64,000 nt of DNA. It comes from Acetobacter oryzifermentans. Lineage in GTDB: Bacteria > Pseudomonadota > Alphaproteobacteria > Acetobacterales > Acetobacteraceae. Under the pieces are notes generated by a model. The model made no database searches. It was not told the origin of the DNA and saw only the letters and a program-made list of their open reading frames with translations. Each line of letters begins with the position of its first letter. Position 1 is the stretch's first letter. Where the stretch lies: NCBI RefSeq assembly GCF_001628715.1, contig NZ_CP011120.1, forward strand, positions 1,054,001-1,118,000, read 5' to 3'. Below are positions 36,419 to 44,389 of this stretch, piece by piece. Position numbers and translations under genes: made by a program.

Positions 36419-37650
36419 TTTGCCGCGGAATCCGATGCTGGAGTGGTTTGTGCAGGAATGGTGACTTTAATGCCGGCACGCAGATGGTCTGTGCCATCTG
36501 TTACCACTCTGTCACCATCCTTCAGGCCAGAGGGAACAACAATGTTGGTGCCATCTGATGTGCCCGTGGTAACGGGCCGCACTTCAACGGTGTTATCGGC
36601 CTTTACAACGTAAACAAATAGGCCATTGGGGCCAGTTTGCACTGCTGTTGTGGGCAGTAGCAGCACATTGTTAAGTGTTTTAACCAACAGGCGGGCATTT
36701 ACAAACTGGTTGGGAAACAGATGCTCATCCGTGTTGGGGAAGATGGCACGCAGGCGCACGGTGCCAGTGGAGGTATCTATTTCACTATCCAGCGTGCTAA
36801 CGGTGCCATCCGCAATTTTTTGCGTATTGGAACTGTTCCATGCCTCTACGGAAAGGGATTTTTGGGTGCGTAGCTCTTCCGCCACTTCAGGAAGCTGATC
36901 CTGCGGGAGTGTGAAGATAACAGAGATAGGCTGCATCTGCGTTAGAATAGCCAACCCGCCAGATTGACCCGCCGTAACGTAATTGCCCTTATCCACAGCA
37001 CGTATGCCAATACGGCCATCTACAGGTGCAATAATATGGCAGTAAGTGATCTGGAGCTTCTGGTTATCCACCAAAGCCTGATCGGATTTTACCGTGCCTT
37101 CCAGTTGCTGCACGATAAACTGCTGATCCTTGGCCGTTTTAGCATCAATACTGTCCTGTCGGATCAGGCGCTGGTAACGCGCGCTATCTACGCGTGCCTG
37201 TGCAAGCTGGGCTTTATCTGCGGCAAGCTGGCCTTCATATTGGGCTAGCAACACCTCATAAGGGCGGGTGTCTATCAGCGCCAGCAGATCACCTTTGTGT
37301 ACGTGCTGCCCTTCCGTAAACAGCACGTTCATCAGGTAGCCTTCCACGCGGGTTTGCACGGTTACGTTGGTAATGGGGATAACCGTTCCCAGCTCGGTAA
37401 ACACCACGGGCATGGAGCCACTATGTACCGTTTGTACGGCAACGGGCTGCGCCTGAGATGTATCAGCCGTGTGGTGTTTGCCCTTTTTATGCGTTCCGCT
37501 GCTGGTGTCTCCATGCGGGCGCAGGAAGGCAAAGGCCAGCACGCATGCACCTGCCAGAGCTATGCCTGCAAGTAACATCCGTTTTTTACGGGGAGGGCGC
37601 GGAGATGGTGAAGACGGAGAAACGGGAGTGGCTGGCTGATGTTCATCCAT
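36415..37650 (-). CDS. mdtA: RND periplasmic adaptor, MdtA-like
   Basis: Membrane-fusion protein linking the pump to the outer-membrane channel. 411 residues: cytoplasmic Pro/Arg-rich N-terminus, one membrane anchor (about 28-44), a His/Lys-rich linker, then lipoyl, hairpin and beta-barrel domains. [44 protein letters not shown] and [12 protein letters not shown] parallel E. coli MdtA closely. First gene of the minus-strand efflux operon. The Shine-Dalgarno is weak. Confidence 0.93.
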   Translation of the reverse strand: MDEHQPATPVSPSSPSPRPPRKKRMLLAGIALAGACVLAFAFLRPHGDTSSGTHKKGKHHTADTSQAQPVAVQTVHSGSMPVVFTELGTVIPITNVTVQTRVEGYLMNVLFTEGQHVHKGDLLALIDTRPYEVLLAQYEGQLAADKAQLAQARVDSARYQRLIRQDSIDAKTAKDQQFIVQQLEGTVKSDQALVDNQKLQITYCHIIAPVDGRIGIRAVDKGNYVTAGQSGGLAILTQMQPISVIFTLPQDQLPEVAEELRTQKSLSVEAWNSSNTQKIADGTVSTLDSEIDTSTGTVRLRAIFPNTDEHLFPNQFVNARLLVKTLNNVLLLPTTAVQTGPNGLFVYVVKADNTVEVRPVTTGTSDGTNIVVPSGLKDGDRVVTDGTDHLRAGIKVTIPAQTTPASDSAAK

Positions 37651-37755
37651 GTGGCGCGCTGCGTATTACCTAAAAATAAGGAATATTGGTTCAGATAGGA
37701 AAATAAAGGCCAGAATAAGGTTTTATAATCCATCTGAGAGAAGTGATGGGAGCTG

Positions 37756-37777
37756 GAAAGCAGGAAGTTCTGCTTTC
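37756..37777 (-). repeat. 8-bp inverted repeat upstream of mdtA
   Basis: GAAAGCAG (37756-37763) and CTGCTTTC (37770-37777) are perfect arms six bases apart in the 173-base gap between the MFS gene and mdtA. With no T run it is a better candidate operator than terminator. A TATAAA-like -10 lies on the minus strand just downstream (about 37725-37735). Confidence 0.45.
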
Positions 37778-37823
37778 ACCGTAAAACGTACCACATGGAT
37801 ATGGGAAGGGCTTGTTACGTTTT

Positions 37824-39218
37824 TTAACGTTTGTTTCCGCTCATGGAGGCCCCGGCAGAAGGTGCAAGGCTTGCCGCAAATGGCACAGCCAGAAGAGATA
37901 CAGCCCCAGTTGCCAGAAAACCTGCGGAAAAATCGCCCAAAGTGGGTGTTGTGTGGCCATATATTTGCCCCAGCACGGTAAGCGTGCCCGCAGCAATACA
38001 TATGCCAGCAGAAAGCATGATCTGCTGCATGGTGGAATACAGGCTGGTTGCAGCGCTCATGTTACTTGCTGGCACATCAGCATAGGCAATGGTGTTGTAA
38101 GCGGAAAACTGGATAGCTTGCGCAGCTCCGGCACATGCTAAAATAAGCGAAAAAAGCCACAAGGCATGCGGTAGCCGAAAGCTCGCTACCAGTGTAAAAA
38201 CGACAGCAGCGGAAATGCCATTGAACATCAGCACCTTCCGAAAGCCCCAGCGCCGCAAAATGGCGGGTACAAAGGGCCGCGTTATTAACGCCCCAATGGG
38301 GGCTGTAAATGTGACCAGCCCGCTTTGGGCAGCGTTGAGCCCCATGCCGATTTGCAGAAAGGATGGCATGAGAAAGGGCAGCGAGCCCACTGCCACGCGT
38401 GAGGCCGCGCCCGCTAAAACAGAAATCCGAAATGTGGGAATGCGCATAAGCCGGAAATCTAGCAATGGCGCGGGAATGCGGAAGGCATGAATGCAGTAAA
38501 GGGCCATCAGAAGGCTGCCTGCGCCCAGCATAAGCACGCGCAAAGTTATTGAACCTTCTGCGTGGCTGAACAGTTCTGCAAAAACAGAAAGCAGCGCCAG
38601 CCCACCCCCGGCCAGCACCATGCCCTTTAAATCAAACGGCGCAGGTGAGGGCTCGCGAATTTGTGGAATAAAGCGCCATGTAAGCCCTAGCCCGACCAGC
38701 CCGATAGGAATGTTGAGGTAAAAATTCCACCGCCATGAAAACCATGTGGTGATAAATCCACCAACCACCGGGCCAAGCAAAGGGCCAAGCGTTGCGGGCA
38801 ACATCATCCACGTCATGGTGCGCACAAGCTGATCACGCGGTGTGCTGCGGATAATCACAAGCCGCCCTATGGGCACCATAAGGGCGCCGCCAATACCTTG
38901 CAGCGTACGCATGCAGGCCAGAAAGGGAAGGGAGTTTGCTTGAGCGCAAAACAGAGAGCTGGTGACAAAAATGCAAATGGCCACCATCAGCACAGACCGG
39001 CTGCCCAGCCGGTCTGCCAACGCACCAGAAGCCGGTATGAAAATAGCTAACCCAATAATATAGGATGTGAGTGCAACAGAGGTTGCAACTGTATCAACGT
39101 GTAAACTGTTAGCAATAGAAGGCAGAGCTGTTGCCAGAATGGTGCCATCAAGCTGTTCCATAAACATCATGGAGGCAACGATCAGGGCGGTGAACTGCGC
39201 TTTGGTCGGGCGTGGCAT
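37824..39218 (-). CDS. MFS drug transporter, DHA2 family, MdtD-like
   Basis: Drug:H+ antiporter, 464 residues with 13-14 predicted spans. It has the motif-C region GPLLGPVVGGFITT, motif A LADRLGSRSVLM, and RTLQGIGGALMVPIGRL, very close to E. coli MdtD, which is encoded in the mdtABCD operon. Here it lies upstream of mdtA on the same strand with a 173-base gap, so it may be co-regulated but is probably not in the same primary transcript. No BaeSR-like two-component system is next to it. Confidence 0.9.
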   Translation of the reverse strand: MPRPTKAQFTALIVASMMFMEQLDGTILATALPSIANSLHVDTVATSVALTSYIIGLAIFIPASGALADRLGSRSVLMVAICIFVTSSLFCAQANSLPFLACMRTLQGIGGALMVPIGRLVIIRSTPRDQLVRTMTWMMLPATLGPLLGPVVGGFITTWFSWRWNFYLNIPIGLVGLGLTWRFIPQIREPSPAPFDLKGMVLAGGGLALLSVFAELFSHAEGSITLRVLMLGAGSLLMALYCIHAFRIPAPLLDFRLMRIPTFRISVLAGAASRVAVGSLPFLMPSFLQIGMGLNAAQSGLVTFTAPIGALITRPFVPAILRRWGFRKVLMFNGISAAVVFTLVASFRLPHALWLFSLILACAGAAQAIQFSAYNTIAYADVPASNMSAATSLYSTMQQIMLSAGICIAAGTLTVLGQIYGHTTPTLGDFSAGFLATGAVSLLAVPFAASLAPSAGASMSGNKR

Positions 39219-39330
39219 GCCTAGTCAGAAACGTGTTTTTGCGGTCTGATGCAACCTATGATCCTGCAAGCACTGTTTTGTTACGGCAAGCAGGCGGGTA
39301 GGATTGCACTCAAAGTTTAAGGAAAAAGTC

Positions 39331-39636
39331 ATGGCTGAAGATAAAATCAAGAATGTTGAAAGCAAGGTTGAAGGCGCAGCAACAGATGCCAAAGGCCATG
39401 TTAAAGATGCCATCGGCGGTTTGACAGGTAATATTGGCATGCAGGCCGAAGGTAAGTTCGATCAGTTTGCTGGCCACATGCAGCAGGATTTTGCAGATCT
39501 GTACGAAGAAGGTGAAGGCGTGCTGGAAAAGGCAGCAACCTTTGTGCGGGATAAGCCCCTGCTTTCATTGGGTATTGTATCCGCTATTGGCCTTGTTCTG
39601 GGCTGGCTGATCTTCCCCCGTCGCAAGCGTTCTTGA
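39331..39636 (+). CDS. CsbD-like stress protein with C-terminal membrane anchor
   Basis: 101 residues from the ATG at 39331, with AAGGA seven bases upstream. The N-terminal half (KIKNVESKVEGAATDAKGHVKDAIGGLTGN) is CsbD-like; key repeats are VKDAIGGLTGN and QAEGKFDQ. The C-terminal half adds one hydrophobic helix preceded by VRDKPLLSL and ended by RRKRS, as in DUF883 proteins. CsbD proteins are general-stress proteins; the membrane-anchored form is common in proteobacteria. Divergent from the MFS gene (112-base gap with nothing else recognisable). Confidence 0.85.
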   Translation: MAEDKIKNVESKVEGAATDAKGHVKDAIGGLTGNIGMQAEGKFDQFAGHMQQDFADLYEEGEGVLEKAATFVRDKPLLSLGIVSAIGLVLGWLIFPRRKRS

Positions 39637-39652
39637 AAAATTAGTTTACCGG

Positions 39653-39735
39653 GACTCTTGCGCTCCTAGGTAAAAAAATGCTTCTCCTTCCCTGCGGAGT
39701 CGCAGTTGATGCGACTCGGTTAATTTAGCCGAGTC
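39653..39735 (+). promoter_or_regulatory. Cluster of four GANTC sites upstream of rnhB-ccrM
   Basis: GANTC occurs at 39653-39657 (GACTC), 39697-39701 (GAGTC), 39713-39717 (GACTC) and 39731-39735 (GAGTC). GANTC is the target of CcrM methyltransferases, and the predicted ccrM lies two genes downstream. In Caulobacter, CcrM and the regulator GcrA act through methylated GANTC in promoters. Chance expectation for any 83-bp stretch is about 0.3 sites. The exact promoter could not be placed. Confidence 0.65.
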
Positions 39736-39760
39736 GCATCAAATGGATGGAAAGAGAAGC
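39680..39760 (+). repeat. Nested inverted repeats with GANTC arms before rnhB
   Basis: Inner palindrome: TTGATGCGACTCGG (39706-39719) and CCGAGTCGCATCAA (39729-39742), a perfect 14 bp, continued by partial pairing of the 9-base centre. An extra copy GAGTCGCA (39697-39704) can pair with TGCGACTC (39710-39717) instead, so two hairpins exclude each other. Outer arms GCTTCTCCTTCC (39680-39691) and GGAAAGAGAAGC (39749-39760) pair in 11 of 12 positions and enclose the whole block. No T run follows, so this is not a terminator. Confidence 0.75.
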
Positions 39761-39761
39761 A

Positions 39762-40394
39762 ATGCCGGACTTTACGCGGGAACAGCAGCTGGGTGGCCGA
39801 GTGGCCGGGGTGGATGAAGTGGGCCGTGGTCCGCTGGCAGGCCCCGTGGTTGCTGCCGCCGTGGTGTTTGGGGCTGGTGTACCTGCTGATCTTGCCGCCG
39901 TTATTGATGATTCCAAAAAATTAAAACCAGCTGTGCGCGAAGCCATAGCGGAACGCCTGCCGCAAGTGCCGGGTATTGAAATCGGCATTGGGGCAGCTTC
40001 CACTGCGGAAATCGATAAGCTGAACATTCACCATGCAGCCCATCTGGCCATGCAAAGGGCGGTAGGCCGCCTGCCGCGCCTGCCAGACCACGTGCTGGTG
40101 GATGGCAACAAGCTGCCGGATTTTGGCTGCGCTGCACAGGCTATTGTGGGCGGAGACAGGGTAAGCCTGTCTATTGCTGCGGCATCTATTGTGGCCAAAG
40201 TGGTGCGAGACCGCGCTATGGCTCGGCTGGATGCGCGCTGGCCTGATTACGGCTGGGAGAAAAACGCGGGCTACGGCACGGCTGTTCATCGCAAGGCGCT
40301 GATCAGCGTGGGCATTACACCGCACCATAGAAAGACGTTCGGCACAGTGCGCCGGCAGCTAGAAGAACATTATTCGGCGGAGAAGCAGGTATGA
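39762..40394 (+). CDS. rnhB: Ribonuclease HII
   Basis: Removes ribonucleotides and RNA primers from DNA-RNA hybrids. 210 residues from the ATG at 39762; ATG at 39747 would add five residues and place the start inside the purine-rich Shine-Dalgarno stretch GGAAAGAG, so 39762 is preferred. [16 protein letters not shown] holds catalytic D18 and E19; LVDGN and [17 protein letters not shown] complete the DEDD site. Its ribosome-binding region lies in the outer arm of the nested inverted repeat. The end overlaps ccrM by 4 bases. Confidence 0.96.
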   Translation: MPDFTREQQLGGRVAGVDEVGRGPLAGPVVAAAVVFGAGVPADLAAVIDDSKKLKPAVREAIAERLPQVPGIEIGIGAASTAEIDKLNIHHAAHLAMQRAVGRLPRLPDHVLVDGNKLPDFGCAAQAIVGGDRVSLSIAAASIVAKVVRDRAMARLDARWPDYGWEKNAGYGTAVHRKALISVGITPHHRKTFGTVRRQLEEHYSAEKQV

Positions 40395-41494
40395 GCGGCG
40401 CAAAATCAGCATCCATGGAACTCCCTATTGATCAGATCCTCCGTGGTGAATGCGTGGAAACCATGCGTTCCCTGCCTTCTCGTTCTGTGGATTGTGTGTT
40501 TGCAGATCCGCCATACAACCTCCAGTTGCGTGGAGAACTGCGCCGCCCAGATGATACGCTGGTGGATGGCGTGGATGATGACTGGGACAAATTCTCTGAT
40601 CTGGAAGAATATGACCGTTTCACCCGTGCATGGTTGGCAGAGGCCCGCCGTGTGCTGCATAAGGATGGCACAATTTGGGTGATTGGCTCCTATCATAACA
40701 TCTATCGCATTGGCGCCATTTTGCAGGATCTGGGCTTCTGGATTCTCAATGACATTGTGTGGCGTAAATCCAACCCCATGCCCAATTTCCGTGGTCGGCG
40801 TTTTACCAATGCACATGAAACCCTTATCTGGGCCGCACGTGGGCAGGATAGCCGGTACCGTTTTAACTACCAGGCCATGAAGGCGCTGAATGATGATGTG
40901 CAGATGCGCTCAGACTGGTATCTGCCCCTGTGCACAGGCAATGAGCGCCTGCGGAATGAACACGGGTTGAAGCTACATCCGACCCAAAAACCAGAAAGCC
41001 TGCTGCATCGCGTGCTGCTGGCTTCCACCACGGTAAATGATGTTATTCTAGACCCATTCTCCGGCACAGGCACCACGGCTGCTATGGCGCGCCGTTTGCG
41101 GCGGCATTTTATCGGTATTGAACGCCACCCGGATTATGTAGAAGCTGCCATGGCGCGTGTGGCCGCTGAAACGCCGCTGGAAGCCGATGCCGTGCAGACC
41201 ACGCAGGATAAGCGTGAAGCCCCGCGTATTCCTTTCGGCTCATTGGTGGAGCAAGGGGTTATTGCTGCTGGTACGGTAGTGTGTGACAAAAAACGCCGTG
41301 TACATGCGACTGTTTCGCCTGATGGCACGTTGGTAAATGGCACCAAGCGCGGTTCTATCCACAAGTTGGGTGCGCAGCTTACAAATGCTCCTTCCTGCAA
41401 TGGCTGGACATTCTGGTATTTTGAACGGGCAGGGGAATTGTTGCAGCTTGATGTGCTGCGGCAGGAAACACTGCATAAAACAGCGCAGGCATAA
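40391..41494 (+). CDS. ccrM: Cell-cycle DNA adenine methyltransferase CcrM (GANTC)
   Basis: N6-adenine methyltransferase expected to modify GANTC, as in Caulobacter and other alphaproteobacteria. 367 residues, beta-class order: catalytic DPPYN at 39-43 first, then a target-recognition segment, then the AdoMet motif [15 protein letters not shown]. The start of the catalytic domain, [19 protein letters not shown], is characteristic. The C-terminal about 90 residues (from [14 protein letters not shown]) form the extra RAMA-like domain typical of CcrM and absent from Dam. Co-transcribed with rnhB; expression presumably cell-cycle controlled. Confidence 0.96.
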   Translation: MSGAKSASMELPIDQILRGECVETMRSLPSRSVDCVFADPPYNLQLRGELRRPDDTLVDGVDDDWDKFSDLEEYDRFTRAWLAEARRVLHKDGTIWVIGSYHNIYRIGAILQDLGFWILNDIVWRKSNPMPNFRGRRFTNAHETLIWAARGQDSRYRFNYQAMKALNDDVQMRSDWYLPLCTGNERLRNEHGLKLHPTQKPESLLHRVLLASTTVNDVILDPFSGTGTTAAMARRLRRHFIGIERHPDYVEAAMARVAAETPLEADAVQTTQDKREAPRIPFGSLVEQGVIAAGTVVCDKKRRVHATVSPDGTLVNGTKRGSIHKLGAQLTNAPSCNGWTFWYFERAGELLQLDVLRQETLHKTAQA

Positions 41495-41508
41495 CTGCGC
41501 TGTTTTAT
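41475..41508 (+). terminator. Terminator overlapping the ccrM stop codon
   Basis: AAAACAGCGCAG (41477-41488) pairs perfectly with CTGCGCTGTTTT (41495-41506); two more A/T pairs extend it. The ccrM stop lies in the loop. The TTTT then ATAT makes a moderate T run. Confidence 0.75.
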
Positions 41509-41540
41509 ATGGCGTAAGAAAATACTTTAAAAACAGAATA

Positions 41541-41567
41541 TAAAAAGGCAGCGTTTTAGCTGCCGCC
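41541..41567 (-). terminator. Terminator of the ankyrin-like gene, minus strand
   Basis: GGCAGC (41559-41564 on the minus strand) pairs with GCTGCC (41547-41552), followed on the minus strand by TTTTTATA. The stop codon of the minus-strand gene is in the loop. It faces the ccrM terminator. Confidence 0.7.
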
Positions 41568-42149
41568 AAAGCCCAAAAAGCCCACAGAAGGTTGTGCGGT
41601 GCCGCCTGTGCTATCGTACCGCCGTTCTTGTATTTGCTTCTGTTCGTCCTGCTCATAACGGGCATTATTGATACCGCCAGAAACAACAGGTTCCGAACCA
41701 CCATCCATGCTGCCACCGTAAGAATGCGGGTTATCAGCCGGAGTGCGGAGGGAAAGCAGAAGGAAGGTAATGGGGTTACGGTTAAGGTCGATAGACATAT
41801 CCAGAGGTGTCTGACCCAGAATATTATGCCCGTTCAGATCCGCCCCACGGTTAATGGCATCTTTTGCAGCAGAAATGCTGCCACGGTTAATGGCATCAAA
41901 CAGGGCGGCTGTGGGTTCCACATCCTTATTGGATTTATCCCCGTCATCTTCATCCAAGCCTGATGCACCGGGAATATTGGTGGGCGGGGCAGCCTGTTTG
42001 GCAGCCTGCGCGGCTTCCGCCTTTTTGGCGTCTTCAGCAGCAGCAGCTTCATCGCCCCCTTGTGCCTGCGCCCAGACGGGAGTGGTGGCAAAGCAGGCAA
42101 AACTGCCCATAAGCACGGCAGAAGAAGCAAGGCGGCAGAAACGGGTCAT
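41556..42149 (-). CDS. Secreted ankyrin-repeat-like protein
   Basis: 197 residues from the ATG at 42149, which opens a signal peptide (MTRFCRLASSAVLMGSFACF) with cleavage near VWAQA-Q. An Ala/Glu/Lys-rich acidic linker follows, then about two ankyrin-like units (ALFDAINRGSISAAKDAINRGADLN; key residues INRGADLNG and GQTPLDMSI), and a Gly/Gln-rich C-terminal tail. The frame stays open to 42248, but that part has no signal sequence. Periplasmic location is predicted; function unknown. It lies 95 bases from the vWA membrane gene and could belong to its transcript. Confidence 0.75.
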   Translation of the reverse strand: MTRFCRLASSAVLMGSFACFATTPVWAQAQGGDEAAAAEDAKKAEAAQAAKQAAPPTNIPGASGLDEDDGDKSNKDVEPTAALFDAINRGSISAAKDAINRGADLNGHNILGQTPLDMSIDLNRNPITFLLLSLRTPADNPHSYGGSMDGGSEPVVSGGINNARYEQDEQKQIQERRYDSTGGTAQPSVGFLGFGGS

Positions 42150-42244
42150 TGTCTGTCCATCATTACACGTATGCGTCATGCTATCACACCGCATAATGGT
42201 GTGAAAGTGGAGAGACCGCACACCCCACTCTTTCCCTGTTGTTA

Positions 42245-44389
42245 TCAATTCCGGCCTTCACGCCACCATCCTGCAAAAAGGAAGGCGAGAGATACCAGCA
42301 GCATGCTCCATGTTGGCAATAAGGGTTCTGCACTTTTGCCCGTTACAATATGCGCGCCACGTTGCGGGAAGGCCAGCCAATTTGCGCCGTGCAGGGTGGA
42401 GGATTCTGCCATCCGAATGGTGGGTATGGCCAAATGTCCGGGCGTACCCAGCCAGAACACACCACCGCCAGACTGCTGCACAATAGGCGCCAGCTTGGTG
42501 GCTGTGGCCCGTAAATCCGTCATTTCACGGATATCGCTTTGCACTGGAGCTGCGTAGGCGGTGTGGGTGCCATCTGTTACCTGCCAGATTCCTGCTTCAT
42601 TGGCGGGCATGGTTGCTGTCTGGCTGCCATCCTGTGGGGCAGCATGCAGGTGCGGGGATGTTTGCGTGCCCGAAGGCGCCGTGATGGTGACACCGGGCAG
42701 AGTGGCTTCGGTGCTGATACTGTGGCGCGTTACGGTTAACACGTTGTCTGTAATGCTGGCAGCCAGTTGTTCTTCTTCCAGCTCTGGCTCTTTCATCAGC
42801 CAATGGGAAATCCGGCGCAGTAATTCCGCCTGCGGTCCGCCACCACCTTCACCGCGAGACCAAAGCCAGATCTGGTCAGAAAGCAGGAGGGCCACACGGC
42901 CCTGATCCACTCGGTCTAGAACCAGCAGAGGGGCGGCATCTGGTCCGCTCATCAGCACTTCACCATGTGTGCTGTCTGGTTTGAGAGCGCGGTACCAAGG
43001 CCCCCATGCGCCAGCAACGGTTGTGGTGCTATCTGGCACGTTGGCATCGGGCGTACCAGAAAGAGCAGCCGTAACAGGGTGTTGGCGGCCTTGCGCAGTT
43101 AACCGAGGGCGGAACTGGCGCTCAACCATGCCTGTTTCTGGCGGCACATGCGCGGGCAGCACATCGCCTACAGGGGTTTCCTGTAATGATCCGGGGCCTA
43201 CAAATTCCGGCCCAGCGGTTAGCAACAACCCACCACCACGGCGCACAAAGTTGGCAATGTTTTCCAGATAGCTGTGGGGCAGAATGCTGCGGTTTTCAAA
43301 ACCATCCAGAATGATCAGGTCAAACTGGTTGATCTTGTCCTGAAATAGTTCCTTTACGGGAAAAGCAATGAGCGCCAGATCAGATAGCGGCGTGCCATCA
43401 TCTTTTTCTGGTGGACGCAGAATGGTGAAGTGGATCAGATCCACTGCCGGGTCTGCTTTCAGCAACCGGCGCCAGACACGCTCCCCTTGGTTGGGGGTGC
43501 CGGAAATCAGCAAAACCCGCAGCCTGTCCCGAATACCCATAATATGGGTGATGTTTTGATTATTCAGTTGTGAGATTTCCCCCGACAGAGGGGAAACCGA
43601 AAGGCTGATAAGCATCTGCCCCGGCCGTGCAACAGGGATGCTGATATCTTGCGGCGTGCCTGTAACAACAGGGATGACCACAGGCTCTTCCCCATTCACG
43701 CGTAAGGTAAGTTCCGCTGGTGTGCCAGTATGCGTGCCGGGGCCGGAATCTTCGGCCAATACGCGTAAATGTGCGGGTTGTCCGGCAATGGCGTAGGGCG
43801 GTGCTTCTAGTATCTGGAGCTTGCGGTCTATTTCCTCACCTTTGGCGGTCAGCAACACATGCAGGGGTAGGGGAGTTTGTTCTCTCGCAGCAGTGTGCGG
43901 GCGCAGGCGATCTGGCAGGCTGGCCGGAATATCAGCAACCTGACCATCTGTAACCATCATGGCGCCAGCAAGCTGATCGGGTGGAATATCTGCTGCAGCC
44001 TGATCCAGGGCTTCAAACAGGCGGGTGCCGTCATGCCCGTTCTGGCGCACTGTAACGGTACGAATATTCAGCCCTTCCACCTGCATGTGGGCCAATGCAT
44101 CTGCCGCCTGCCGGGCAATAGCTGCCCGTTGTCCGATAGACATGGAAGGAGATTGATCTACCAGCATAAGGGCGGTTTGGGGCAGGCTATGCCAGCTTTC
44201 ACGCAGATGCTGCGGGCCCGCCAGCCAGAACAGAAGCGAGGCAAGAGCAGCCAAGCGCAGCAAGGCCCCGCGCGCGCCGTTATACAGGCTCCACGCACAA
44301 AGTATCAGGCCCCCAATGCCTAGTAGAGCCAGCAGCCATAAAGGCAGAAGTGGCGCAAAACCAATGGATTGCATTAGATTGTTTATCAT
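42245..44389 (-). CDS. Membrane protein with vWA and amidotransferase-like domains
   Basis: 714 residues. Two N-terminal spans (about 12-60) are followed by a von Willebrand A-like region with an intact MIDAS DQSPS near residue 78, a DUF4350/GATase-like fold (DLIILDGFENRSIL, NFVRRGGGLLLTAGPEF) around 350-400, a large periplasmic beta-rich part, and one C-terminal span (LLVSLAFLFAGWW). It ends the MoxR-led operon, overlapping the upstream gene by 4 bases. Such proteins accompany MoxR/DUF58 in alphaproteobacteria; their job is not established, with envelope-stress or complex-assembly roles proposed. Confidence 0.8.
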   Translation of the reverse strand: MINNLMQSIGFAPLLPLWLLALLGIGGLILCAWSLYNGARGALLRLAALASLLFWLAGPQHLRESWHSLPQTALMLVDQSPSMSIGQRAAIARQAADALAHMQVEGLNIRTVTVRQNGHDGTRLFEALDQAAADIPPDQLAGAMMVTDGQVADIPASLPDRLRPHTAAREQTPLPLHVLLTAKGEEIDRKLQILEAPPYAIAGQPAHLRVLAEDSGPGTHTGTPAELTLRVNGEEPVVIPVVTGTPQDISIPVARPGQMLISLSVSPLSGEISQLNNQNITHIMGIRDRLRVLLISGTPNQGERVWRRLLKADPAVDLIHFTILRPPEKDDGTPLSDLALIAFPVKELFQDKINQFDLIILDGFENRSILPHSYLENIANFVRRGGGLLLTAGPEFVGPGSLQETPVGDVLPAHVPPETGMVERQFRPRLTAQGRQHPVTAALSGTPDANVPDSTTTVAGAWGPWYRALKPDSTHGEVLMSGPDAAPLLVLDRVDQGRVALLLSDQIWLWSRGEGGGGPQAELLRRISHWLMKEPELEEEQLAASITDNVLTVTRHSISTEATLPGVTITAPSGTQTSPHLHAAPQDGSQTATMPANEAGIWQVTDGTHTAYAAPVQSDIREMTDLRATATKLAPIVQQSGGGVFWLGTPGHLAIPTIRMAESSTLHGANWLAFPQRGAHIVTGKSAEPLLPTWSMLLVSLAFLFAGWWREGRN

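Noticed and set aside
39706..39742. Reading the GANTC palindrome as the terminator of the CsbD-like gene
   Set aside because: Neither strand has a T run after the stem, the arms carry three GANTC sites in ordered copies, and the outer arms reach the rnhB start region.
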